NCBI GenBank assembly: GCA_903913345.1
Contig: CAIWLA010000220.1
Coordinates: forward strand, 1-9,894
Reading direction: 5' to 3'
Source of the DNA: an uncultured Magnetococcales bacterium
GTDB lineage: Bacteria; Pseudomonadota; Magnetococcia; Magnetococcales; Magnetaquicoccaceae
Length of the DNA stretch: 9,894 nt
Shown here: positions 1 through 6,532 of the stretch, one piece after another
How the letters are laid out: each line of letters opens with the position of its first letter
Numbering within the stretch: the first letter of the stretch is position 1
Notes under the pieces: generated by a model
Seen by the model: the letters and a program-made list of their open reading frames with translations, nothing else
Told to the model about the DNA's origin: nothing
Databases searched by the model: none
Position numbers and translations under genes: made by a program

Positions 1-17
1 CCCGTCGAACAGGCCCA

Positions 18-320
18 TCAATGGCCGCCAGGGAGCCACTTGATCAAGCCAACGATGAGGGTCACCTGGGCGGCGGATACACCAAACATCCATTTGATAA
101 TCTCTGCTTTGCCATCCACCAGTTTGACTTCAAGCTCTTTGATCTTGAGTTCAATCTCTTTGATGTCGCGCTTGGTGGCCAACGTATCCTGGCGACCCTC
201 TTCCACCTGCCGTATGGCCGTGGCAAACGCCTTGGCCTGACCCTTGGCCTGTTCATCCGGTACACCAACGGCTTTGAGTTGCTCGGTAAATTCTAACGTA
301 TCGAAGGGGATGGCGACCAT
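18..320 (-). CDS. DUF1640/CCDC90-like coiled-coil membrane protein
   Basis: The product is 100 residues. It opens with FDTLEFTEQLKAVGVP (about 6-21), followed by an Ala/Gln-rich helix. LATKRDIKEIELKIKELEVKL (about 48-67) is a heptad-like coiled coil. A hydrophobic C-terminal helix, about 76-97, ends in WLPGGH. This order (FDTL motif, LATK-D coiled coil, C-terminal membrane anchor) is that of the bacterial DUF1640 family related to mitochondrial CCDC90/MCUR1. The bacterial role is unknown. The start at 320 is preferred over an upstream TTG at 497 because AAGGAG (328-333) lies 7 bases ahead of it and the upstream frame reads as basic, low-quality sequence. The gene has its own candidate promoter and lies downstream of the small peptide gene on the same strand. 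Family call fairly sure, function not assigned. Confidence 0.8.
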   Translation of the reverse strand: MVAIPFDTLEFTEQLKAVGVPDEQAKGQAKAFATAIRQVEEGRQDTLATKRDIKEIELKIKELEVKLVDGKAEIIKWMFGVSAAQVTLIVGLIKWLPGGH

Positions 321-354
321 TGTTCGGCTCCTTGTTCGGCATCGGGATGGGAGC

Positions 355-384
355 AGACTACCAGAATGAATTAATAAAAGGCAA
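355..384 (-). promoter_or_regulatory. Candidate sigma70 promoter for the DUF1640-like gene
   Basis: Reading the minus strand, TTGCCT (384-379) is followed by an 18-base AT-rich spacer and TAGTCT (360-355). A TG one base ahead of the -10 gives an extended -10. Transcription would start about 30 bases before the AAGGAG ribosome site. Found by eye, not tested. Confidence 0.4.
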
Positions 385-491
385 CGAAAAATGGCAGAAG
401 GGGTGGCACGATGACGAGACGGAGAAAAATGGCGGATGAATGGCCGTTTTTGCTTGCTTGTTTTTGGGGAATTTGCGATCATCCGGGGAAT

Positions 492-520
492 GGTCAACCG
501 GGCGGCACACCCGGCTGGCC
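492..520 (-). terminator. GC-rich hairpin just after the small peptide gene
   Basis: The arms 492-502 and 510-520 form an 11-position stem with one mismatch and one G-U pair on the minus-strand RNA, around a 7-base loop. It starts 5 bases after the peptide gene's stop codon, where a terminator would be expected. There is no U-tract after it, so it may instead be an RNA-stabilising 3' hairpin. Confidence 0.4.
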
Positions 521-525
521 GCTGC

Positions 526-612
526 TTAGACTCCGTTCAGCAGATCAATGATCACATCCAGGAGCCGTGTCAGCAGCTCTTGGATGACGTACATGATGAG
601 TTTCTCCATCAT
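526..612 (-). CDS. 28-residue amphipathic small protein, possible type I toxin or membrane peptide
   Basis: This gene has 28 codons plus TAA. The start at 612 follows AAGGAGG (625-619) with a 6-base spacer, close to an ideal ribosome binding site; a second ATG follows at once. The peptide begins MMEKLIMYVIQELL and ends DLLNGV. Polar residues E12, R16, D19, D23 and N26 fall at i, i+4, i+7, i+11 and i+14, all on one helix face, and nearly everything else is Leu, Ile, Val or Met. It is therefore predicted to be a single amphipathic helix. Length and pattern resemble SOS toxin TisB and other type I toxins, although this peptide is net acidic, unlike TisB. The mRNA has a strong leader hairpin and a downstream hairpin, which fits a self-contained regulated unit. 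No homology is claimed. The alternative is a small membrane-associated regulator. That it is translated is likely; its function is unknown. Confidence 0.6.
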   Translation of the reverse strand: MMEKLIMYVIQELLTRLLDVIIDLLNGV

Positions 613-648
613 GGCGTGCCTCCTTTTTTCCCGTGCGGCCTATGGTTG

Positions 649-694
649 CCGTCCGCACTCTGCCGGCCACACGGTTCAGGCGGTGTGCGGACGG
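649..694 (-). promoter_or_regulatory. Stem-loop in the leader of the small peptide gene
   Basis: CCGTCCGCAC (649-658) and GTGCGGACGG (685-694) are perfect 10-base inverted arms with a 26-base loop. On the minus strand they sit in the 5' leader, 36 bases ahead of the peptide start. A third segment, CCGCACGG on the minus strand (638-631), could pair over 6 bases with the second arm, close to the Shine-Dalgarno, so a weak alternative fold exists. Upstream, TTGACG (736-731) is a possible -35, but no good -10 is seen at 17 bases (TTCAAT lies at 15). The leader may control translation; this is inference. Confidence 0.45.
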
Positions 695-749
695 GGGAAA
701 TGAGCCTGCATTGAAAGTAGCAGAACAGGCCGTCAACGGGAAGGAAAGA

Positions 750-1013
750 TCAAGAAAGACCCTCGACAGAACTGTCCGAGGGTCTTTCTGTCTGCGCAGT
801 CTGCCGCATCCCTGGTGCCAAAGACGATGACGGCTCGCCCTTTTTTTCCTCGCCCGGTGTCGGCATCAAAGCCTGGTCATCCTCGAACAGAATGCGCTGG
901 GCCGGTCCCTCCAGATCCTCGAATTGACCGGTCTTGACCGCCCAGATCATCAATATCAGGCCGAGCAGGCCGAGCATCAAGGCCAGGGGCAGCAATAAAT
1001 AGAGGACATTCAT
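750..1013 (-). CDS. ccoS: cbb3-type cytochrome oxidase assembly protein CcoS
   Basis: The product is 87 residues. It has one N-terminal transmembrane helix (about 4-26, ending [10 protein letters not shown]) followed by the CcoS signature [12 protein letters not shown] (31-42). CcoS is a small membrane protein needed for insertion of heme and copper cofactors into cbb3 oxidase. The gene overlaps the end of ccoI by 4 bases (ATGA), implying translational coupling; only a weak GACGAG precedes the start. The tail after about residue 46 is polar and low in complexity, making the protein longer than many CcoS proteins. Its last dozen codons double as the arms of the operon terminator. Identification is firm for the first 45 residues; the tail is probably dispensable. 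Confidence 0.92.
   Translation of the reverse strand: MNVLYLLLPLALMLGLLGLILMIWAVKTGQFEDLEGPAQRILFEDDQALMPTPGEEKKGEPSSSLAPGMRQTAQTERPSDSSVEGLS
753..789 (-). terminator. Intrinsic terminator of the ccoI-ccoS operon, inside the ccoS 3' end
   Basis: AGAAAGACCCTCG (753-765) pairs with CGAGGGTCTTTCT (777-789), and the stem continues inward through ACAG/CTGT with one bulged base. On the minus strand the hairpin is followed by a U-rich run (752-740), and the ccoS stop codon is the first triplet after it. The plus-strand side is not U-rich, so the terminator acts on the ccoS transcript. Confidence 0.85.
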
Positions 1014-3490
1014 GATCGGCGTCTCGTCAGGGAAAGGGCGTTGCCGATCACCAGCAGGCTGGAGATGGGCATGGCCACGGCTGCGGTCAGGGGATGGACA
1101 TATCCGGCCATGGCCAACGGAATGGCAATCAGATTATAGACCAGGGAGATACCATAATTTTGCCGGATCACCCGCATGGTCCGCCGGGCCAGATCGACGG
1201 CCAATGCCACGGTAGCCACCCGACCGTTGAGCAGGACAATATCGGCCACCTCGGTGGAAATATCGGCCCCCCCCGCCATGACCAGGGCCACATCGGCCCG
1301 CGCCAGGGCGGGCGCATCGTTGACGCCATCCCCCACCATGGCCACCGCCGGGCGGTCTGCGGCCACCGCCGCACTCTGCAATGCCTGCACAAAGGCCTCC
1401 TTGTCCTCCGGCAACATCTCGCCATGAAAATGGGTTATCTGCAACAGACGGGCGGTCTCGGCCACCGTTTGGCGATGGTCCCCGGAGAGGAGGGTCACCG
1501 TCAGACCCATGGCCTGCAAATCGGCCACCCCGGCCTGGGCATCGGCCTTGACCCGATCGTTGAGGGCGAGCCAGCCTAATAACCGCTCTGGGCGACCACC
1601 AGGTGCTCCGCCCCTGGACCCCGCCAGGGGGGATGATCCCCCCTGGACCCCCTGGTTCCCTTCAGACACCGTACAGATCACCCAACTGGCCGGTTGCGAA
1701 CCCGGCGGCTCCCCGACGGCCCGCCCCACCCGGATGATCCCCGTGGCCGTCTCTGCCGTCACCCCCAGACCGGGCTGGTTGTCTACCTGAATGGGGGGAT
1801 TCCAGTACAGTCCCCGCTCGGTGGCCGCCCGGACAATGGCGCGTCCGATGGGATGTTCGGAATAATGTTCCGCCGTCGCCGCCTGTTGCAGCAGTTCCGC
1901 CTCGGAGACGCCGGGAGCCGGATAAAGGGTGGTCAACTGGACCGTTCCCATGGTCACTGTGCCGGTTTTGTCCAATACCATCTCGCCAACGCGGCTCAGG
2001 GACTCCAGTGCCGCCCCACCCTTGAGCAGAATACCCAGGCGGGCCGCCTCGCCGGTGGCCACCACCATGGCGGCGGGGGTCGCCATCCCCAGGGCACAGG
2101 GACAGGTGATGATCAGGAGGGCCACGGCATTCAGCAGAGCCTGTTCCGGCGCGACCAGGGACCAGCCGATATAGGTGGCCACCGCCAGCAGCAAAACCCC
2201 CCCGACAAACCAGGTGGCCACCCGATCCGCCAACCGCTGCGACGGCGGACGTTGCGCCTGGGCCAGCTCCACCAACTGGCTGATCCGCGCCCAGGCCGCC
2301 GATTCCCCCACCCGGTCGGCCTCCATCTCAAAGCCACCCTCCAGGTTTTGCGTCCCCCCCAGCACCCGCTCCCCCGGTCGGCGGGTGACAGGCAGACTCT
2401 CCCCGGTCAACAGGGATTCGTCCACGGCCGTCACCCCAACGAGCAACCGTCCATCGGCGGGTATTTTTTCGCCGGGCTTGACCAGGATCCGGTCGCCGAC
2501 CACCACCTCGTGGATGGGCAACACCGACCAGATACCCGCCCGCCAGACGGTGGCCGTGCGGGGGGCCAGGGCCAACAACCGTTCGGTGGCCCCGGAGGCC
2601 CGTCGCCGGGCACCATTTTCCAGATAACGCCCCGTCAGCAGGATAAACAGGAACAAGATGACCGAATCAAAATAGACCTCTCCCCGTCCGGTCACGGTCG
2701 CCACCAGGCTGGTGCCGTAGGTGGCCAGTGCCCCCAGGGCAATCGGGAGATCCATCCCCAAAGCACCCAACCGCAGACTCCGCCAGGCCCCCTGAAAAAA
2801 GGGCCAGCCACTGTAGACAAAGATGGGCGTGGCAATCACCGCCGAGACGGTATGAAAATACTGTTGAAAATGGGGATCCATCCCCTGAAAATAACCGGCA
2901 TACAGGGCCACCGCGATCAGCATGATGTTGGCCGCCCCAAAACCCGCCACCCCCAGACGCAACAGGAGATCCCGGTTGCGCCGTTGGTGCATCCCTTCGG
3001 CACTCTCCGGGTCATAGGGTTCCGCCCGATATCCCACCTGACGAATGGCCAGCAGGATGACCGACAGGCGCGTCTGTTCGGGATCCCAGCGCACCATCGC
3101 CCGCTGGGTGGCAAAATTGACCCGCGCCTCCACCACACCGGGCAGGGATTGCATGACCGCCTCATTCAGCCAGATGCAGGCCGCACAATGGATCCCCTGC
3201 AACAACAGGCTGGTCTCCCGGAATTTTCCCACCACGCGCACATGACGCGCCTGAAAAACCGCCCCATCATAGGCGGCCAGACGGTTGGCCTCGACCTCTT
3301 CCGGACGACAACCCTGTACATCCGTGCGCCGCTGATAATATTCATTCAGCCCGGTCGCCTGGATCCACTGAAACGCCCCCTTGCAACCGGGGCAGCAAAA
3401 GTGATACGTCACATCCTGGAAGGACAATACCGCCTCGGTGCCGAGGGGAATCGCCAGTCCGCAATGGTAACAATGGTCCTCTGGTGCCAT
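1010..3490 (-). CDS. ccoI: CcoI, cbb3-associated copper-translocating P1B-type ATPase
   Basis: The product is 826 residues. It exports Cu(I) across the inner membrane for the CuB centre of cbb3 oxidase. Visible in order: an N-terminal Cys-rich metal domain (C7, C10, and FCCPGC at 31-36); a heavy-metal-associated domain with CAAC (102-105); membrane helices; the actuator-domain TGES loop (362-365); the membrane metal site CPC (463-465); the phosphorylated Asp in DKTGT (D507); the nucleotide-domain HP (546-547); and GDGVND (720-725). The leading Cys-rich domain is characteristic of CcoI/FixI rather than CopA. An upstream in-frame ATG would add 47 residues, but that stretch is translated repeat; 3490 has AAAGG 7 bases ahead and starts right at the conserved region. 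Odd feature: residues about 614-632 ([19 protein letters not shown]) are an in-frame copy of the intergenic repeat, in the linker between the nucleotide domain and the strand [11 protein letters not shown]. All catalytic motifs are intact, so the protein should be active. It is followed by ccoS with a 4-base overlap. Confidence 0.95.
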   Translation of the reverse strand: MAPEDHCYHCGLAIPLGTEAVLSFQDVTYHFCCPGCKGAFQWIQATGLNEYYQRRTDVQGCRPEEVEANRLAAYDGAVFQARHVRVVGKFRETSLLLQGIHCAACIWLNEAVMQSLPGVVEARVNFATQRAMVRWDPEQTRLSVILLAIRQVGYRAEPYDPESAEGMHQRRNRDLLLRLGVAGFGAANIMLIAVALYAGYFQGMDPHFQQYFHTVSAVIATPIFVYSGWPFFQGAWRSLRLGALGMDLPIALGALATYGTSLVATVTGRGEVYFDSVILFLFILLTGRYLENGARRRASGATERLLALAPRTATVWRAGIWSVLPIHEVVVGDRILVKPGEKIPADGRLLVGVTAVDESLLTGESLPVTRRPGERVLGGTQNLEGGFEMEADRVGESAAWARISQLVELAQAQRPPSQRLADRVATWFVGGVLLLAVATYIGWSLVAPEQALLNAVALLIITCPCALGMATPAAMVVATGEAARLGILLKGGAALESLSRVGEMVLDKTGTVTMGTVQLTTLYPAPGVSEAELLQQAATAEHYSEHPIGRAIVRAATERGLYWNPPIQVDNQPGLGVTAETATGIIRVGRAVGEPPGSQPASWVICTVSEGNQGVQGGSSPLAGSRGGAPGGRPERLLGWLALNDRVKADAQAGVADLQAMGLTVTLLSGDHRQTVAETARLLQITHFHGEMLPEDKEAFVQALQSAAVAADRPAVAMVGDGVNDAPALARADVALVMAGGADISTEVADIVLLNGRVATVALAVDLARRTMRVIRQNYGISLVYNLIAIPLAMAGYVHPLTAAVAMPISSLLVIGNALSLTRRRS
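1599..1652 (+). repeat. Palindromic repeat, copy 1, in frame inside ccoI
   Basis: Hairpin arms 1599-1606/1610-1617 (one mismatch) and a perfect 9-base stem 1624-1632/1638-1646 with loop ATGAT are joined by ACCCCG. This is the same arrangement as the second and third hairpins of the intergenic copies. The element adds no stop or frameshift and encodes about 18 Gly/Ser/Pro-rich residues on the minus strand. Confidence 0.85.
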
Positions 3491-3536
3491 ACCTTTGCCT
3501 TTGAAGAACTGAACGGGATAACAGGAACATCCACTG

Positions 3537-3623
3537 TTGGGGCTTCGCCCCAAACTCCACCAGTGGCTTCGCCCCTGGACCCCACCAGGGGGAATCTTTT
3601 TTCCTGTTTGGCCCCCTGGACCC
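3537..3623 (+). repeat. Palindromic repeat, copy 2, between ccoI and the safE-like gene
   Basis: Three hairpins occur in series: 3537-3543/3547-3553 (perfect 7-base stem, loop TTC), 3560-3567/3571-3578 (one mismatch) and 3585-3592/3612-3619. The last stem is perfect, but its loop is 19 bases instead of 5, so this copy is diverged. It fills most of the 171-base gap between divergent ccoI and the safE-like gene. I see no convincing -35/-10 pair or FNR-type palindrome in the remainder of the gap. Confidence 0.85.
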
Positions 3624-3661
3624 CTGTTCATATTAAAGAAAATCTGCCTGGGAGAAACTCG

Positions 3662-4336
3662 GTGCTGGAATGGACCCTACCCTTTTTGACTGGCCTGTTC
3701 AGCGCGGGACACTGCATCGGAATGTGCGGCGGCATCGTCGCCGCCTATTCGATGGGAACCGCCACGGAACACGGCACCCTGACGCCACACCTGCTCTATA
3801 ACGGCGGCCGCATCACCAGCTACAGCCTGCTGGGTGGCCTGTTCGGTGCCATTGGCCCCCAGGCCGAGGCCGGTGGCCTCGCCCATCTGTTGTTCGGTGC
3901 CGTTTTGCTGACCTATGGCCTCGCCGCCCTGGGCGTCACCCGTCTGCAACGACTGGTCCACATGGAACCGCCCGCCTGGCTCTTTGCCCGCCTCGGCCCG
4001 CTGATCAAAAACAGCTCTGCCCTGCGCCCACTCCTGCTGGGGCTGGTTTCGGGACTGCTCCCCTGCGCCCTGCTGATGGCCATGCAAATCCAGGCCATGG
4101 CCTCCGGTTCCACTCTGGCCGGTATGCTCCTGCTCGCCTCTTTCGGTCTCGGCACCGCCCTGCCACTGTTCAGCCTGGGGCTGCTGACCACCCGCCTGAC
4201 CCCCACCTCCCGACAGCGATTGATGCAGATGGCTGGCCTACTCATCCTGGTCATGGCTGGCCTGGAATTCGAGAAAAGCTGGCATCTGCTGACCAGCCCT
4301 GTTCCACCCATTGGCCATTGCCATGGCGGGGGATAA
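3662..4336 (+). CDS. Sulfite exporter TauE/SafE-type membrane protein, cbb3-linked
   Basis: The product is 224 residues. The N-terminus carries the GHCIGMCGG signature (16-24) of the small SafE-like proteins (UreH-like transmembrane domain) often found beside ccoGHIS genes. A second Pro-Cys motif, LLPCALL (132-138), starts another helix. About six membrane helices are visible, and the C-terminus is HCHGGG, which could bind metal. GTG at 3662 is chosen because GGGAG (3650-3654) lies 7 bases ahead and the conserved sequence begins at once; no in-frame ATG is close. The frame stays open far upstream, but that is antisense to ccoI. Transcribed divergently from ccoI, the product probably helps copper handling or cbb3 assembly. 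The substrate is unproven and the family name should not be read as sulfite export. Confidence 0.85.
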   Translation: MLEWTLPFLTGLFSAGHCIGMCGGIVAAYSMGTATEHGTLTPHLLYNGGRITSYSLLGGLFGAIGPQAEAGGLAHLLFGAVLLTYGLAALGVTRLQRLVHMEPPAWLFARLGPLIKNSSALRPLLLGLVSGLLPCALLMAMQIQAMASGSTLAGMLLLASFGLGTALPLFSLGLLTTRLTPTSRQRLMQMAGLLILVMAGLEFEKSWHLLTSPVPPIGHCHGGG

Positions 4337-4369
4337 GCAGCCTTCCCGGATGGCTCAGGTCAACACGGC

Positions 4370-5263
4370 CTACGGATCGGCCTCTTGAGCCACATTCGGC
4401 AACGTCTCCACCTGATCGGGAATGCCGGAGAGAAAGATGGCGTTATCCTGGGCACCGATGAAGGCCAACGCAATATATTCCAACCAGTAGTGGGCCACCA
4501 GGCCATGTTTCAGAAAATCCCGCATCGCCTCGGTCACCGGGCGGGGTCGGGGCGGGCCTTTCAACAGGGGAACCATCCGGTGCAAAAAGGCCAACCACTC
4601 CTCCCTGGGACTCATCAGGATATAGGGTGTGGTGAAGGCAATATGGTAGCTGTAGCCCGGCAGGGGCGGCATCAACCGCACATACCACAACTGGCCCGCC
4701 TTGCCCAGATAACCGGTTGGCACATAGCAGTAGCAGGAGCGGTCATCGGTAATGTCGCGCAGGCGTATTTCTGAATCCACCACCCCGCAATGTTCGTAGA
4801 TGCCCATGTGGGATTCCTGCATCGACTGGATGACGGCCAGGAGGTGGGGATCAATGTCCAGATCCTGGCCCAACTCCGCAATGCAGCCGCCCATCGTCTC
4901 TTGATCCTTGCCAAACAGCACATCAAAAAAGGCCCAGCAGGTAAAATAACTGCGGGTCAAGGGGCTGAAGGGGGGGCCGTCCGGCATATAGGCCGCCTCT
5001 GCATCGGAGACAATCCGCACAAACGGCTTCAGGACCGGGAGCATGGTCAGCTCTTCACACAACAGTGAAACCAGATTCTGGGCGGCAATATAGTGGGCAT
5101 GCAGTGGATCAAACCCGCGTTGCAGCAACAATTCCAGATGGTGCAGATGGCTTTGATAGTCGTCGGAACGTTTTTTGGCGGCCAGATGGGCACCAAAATC
5201 CACAATGGCCGTACTGCGTGATTTTTCAAAGTTTTGTAAAATTTTTTGGGCGATGCGTCCCAT
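4370..5263 (-). CDS. Conserved-looking protein of unknown function, downstream of folD
   Basis: The product is 297 residues. I do not recognise a named family. The sequence is soluble-looking, with no signal peptide and no clear membrane helix. Distinct motifs are PDGPPFSPLTRSYFTCWAFFD (94-114), a Cys/Tyr-rich CYCYVPTGYLGKAGQLWYVR (177-196) and HYWLEYIALAF (258-268). The dense aromatic motifs suggest a real, conserved fold. The start at 5263 has GAGGAG about 13 bases ahead, a wide spacing, but no better start is nearby. It lies 51 bases after folD on the same strand and is likely co-transcribed. It converges on the safE-like gene with only 33 bases between the stops and no clear terminator there. 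Coding status sure, function unknown. Confidence 0.8.
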   Translation of the reverse strand: MGRIAQKILQNFEKSRSTAIVDFGAHLAAKKRSDDYQSHLHHLELLLQRGFDPLHAHYIAAQNLVSLLCEELTMLPVLKPFVRIVSDAEAAYMPDGPPFSPLTRSYFTCWAFFDVLFGKDQETMGGCIAELGQDLDIDPHLLAVIQSMQESHMGIYEHCGVVDSEIRLRDITDDRSCYCYVPTGYLGKAGQLWYVRLMPPLPGYSYHIAFTTPYILMSPREEWLAFLHRMVPLLKGPPRPRPVTEAMRDFLKHGLVAHYWLEYIALAFIGAQDNAIFLSGIPDQVETLPNVAQEADP

Positions 5264-5314
5264 GATTTCAGTTCCACTCCTCTGGCTGCGTGTGGTCTGG
5301 TCGTGACCACCGTT

Positions 5315-6166
5315 TCAGGCGACGCATCGGCCGGCTCCGATCACAGTATTTTTGAGCAGCATGGTGATGGTCATGGGGCCGACGCCGCCGGGGACCGGGG
5401 TGATGGCGGCCACCCGAGGCAAGGCCTCGGCAAAGGCGACATCGCCGCATAATGTCCCATCCGCCCGGCGATTCATGCCCACATCGATCACCACGGCACC
5501 GGGTTTGAACCAGTCGCCGCGAATCATTTCCGCCCGGCCGATGGCCGCCACGACGATATCGGCCCCCGCGATCAGCTCGGCCAGGTGGCGGGTGTGGGAG
5601 TGGCAGAGGGTGACGGTGGCCTGTTCGGCCAGCAACAGGAGTGCCATCGGTTTGCCCACAATGTTGGACCGTCCCACCACCACCGCCTGTTGGCCGTCCA
5701 GTTGGATGCCGGAAGTCTGCAACAGGACCAGGCAGCCCCACGGGGTGCAGGGTCGAAAGAGGGGTGCGCCGATGGCCAGCAAGCCGACATTGCGGGGATG
5801 GAAGCCATCCACATCCTTGTCCGGGGAGATCGCCTCCAGCACCCGTTGGGGGTGGATGTGGGCGGGCTGGGGCAATTGAACCAGGATGCCATGGACCGAG
5901 GGATGGTTGTTCAAGGTGTCGATCAGCGACAACAGGGCACCTTCGCTGGTCTCTGCCGGCAATTCATGGGAAAAAGAGGTGATGCCCACTTCGGCACAGG
6001 CCTGTTTTTTCATGCGGACATAGACCTGGGAGGCCGGATTGCTGCCCACCAGGATGACGGCCAGTCCGGGGGTTATCCCGTGTTCCGCCACCAGGGTTTG
6101 CACCTCTTCCCGCAGTTGCAGACGGATTTGCCGGGCGATCTCCTTGCCGTCGATTATTTTGCCCAT
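5315..6166 (-). CDS. folD: Bifunctional methylenetetrahydrofolate dehydrogenase/cyclohydrolase FolD
   Basis: The product is 283 residues, the usual length. FolD interconverts 5,10-methylene-THF, methenyl-THF and 10-formyl-THF with NADP in the cytoplasm, supplying one-carbon units for purines and formyl-methionine. The catalytic Tyr-x-x-x-Lys is YVRMK (49-53). Further family motifs are VQLPQP (96-101), DKDVDGFHP (116-124), PCTPWG (139-144), the cofactor-binding GRSNIVGKP (165-173) and PGGVGPMT (259-266). The start at 6166 is chosen over an in-frame upstream start (6226): GGAG lies 8 bases ahead and [11 protein letters not shown] is the family N-terminus. It is the first gene of a probable two-gene unit with the unknown gene that follows, and is divergent from the gene at 6533. 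Confidence 0.97.
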   Translation of the reverse strand: MGKIIDGKEIARQIRLQLREEVQTLVAEHGITPGLAVILVGSNPASQVYVRMKKQACAEVGITSFSHELPAETSEGALLSLIDTLNNHPSVHGILVQLPQPAHIHPQRVLEAISPDKDVDGFHPRNVGLLAIGAPLFRPCTPWGCLVLLQTSGIQLDGQQAVVVGRSNIVGKPMALLLLAEQATVTLCHSHTRHLAELIAGADIVVAAIGRAEMIRGDWFKPGAVVIDVGMNRRADGTLCGDVAFAEALPRVAAITPVPGGVGPMTITMLLKNTVIGAGRCVA

Positions 6167-6532
6167 GGTGGTACTCCGAAAAGCGGAATTGACTTGTGAA
6201 GGGGAGCATACCAGATCCGCCCGCACAAGTCACCAACTCCCGCAACCGATCTCCAGCGGACAGGATATCAACAGCCATCCAGAATGAGATCCGTTTATTG
6301 TACCACTCCGGGTGGCTGTCGAGACCCCCGCGACCATTTTTGACACCCGCTGGATCAGACAATCCCCCTGATCCGTTCAATTCTTCGCTTTTTTGACCGC
6401 CGACAGACGGAAAACCCTTGCAACAATCCGGGCGAATATGGTTGATTGACCATGGGTAACGGTTGGACGCACAGGCAGATGGATTGCTTCTCGACATGAT
6501 TTTAATATTGCTTGAAATCAGGATGTTACATT
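6167..6532. other. Non-coding divergent intergenic region between folD and the 373-residue gene
   Basis: This is 366 bases with no supported gene. On the folD side an extended -10, TGGTATGCT (minus strand, 6213-6205), lies about 40 bases before the start codon but lacks a good -35. On the other side TTGCTT (6484-6489) and TATTGC (6506-6511), 16 bases apart, are a weak promoter candidate. A perfect 7-base inverted repeat GGATCAG/CTGATCC (6352-6358 and 6368-6374) could be an operator. ATGGT/ACCAT arms around 6438-6453 are weaker. No RNA gene was recognised. Confidence 0.4.

Noticed and set aside
436..714. 92-residue plus-strand open frame
   Set aside because: It is antisense to the small peptide gene and its leader, has a poor ribosome site, and spans two hairpins.
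3491..3631. 47-residue N-terminal extension of CcoI from an upstream ATG
   Set aside because: The extension is mostly translated palindromic repeat and lacks conservation features; a ribosome site and the family N-terminus fit 3490.
1694..3661. Long plus-strand open frame running into the safE-like gene (880 residues if read whole)
   Set aside because: It is antisense to ccoI, which has every P-type ATPase motif. The translated part is Pro/His/Arg/Gly-rich, as expected for a GC-rich shadow. Only the part from GTG 3662 is a real gene.
3491..3661. FNR/Anr box controlling ccoI or the safE-like gene
   Set aside because: cbb3 assembly genes are often under FNR-type control, but no TTGAT-n4-ATCAA-like palindrome is present in this gap or ahead of hemN.
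4337..4369. Bidirectional terminator between the convergent safE-like and unknown genes
   Set aside because: Only a short GGCC...GGCC self-complementarity is seen, with no stable stem and no T-run on either strand.
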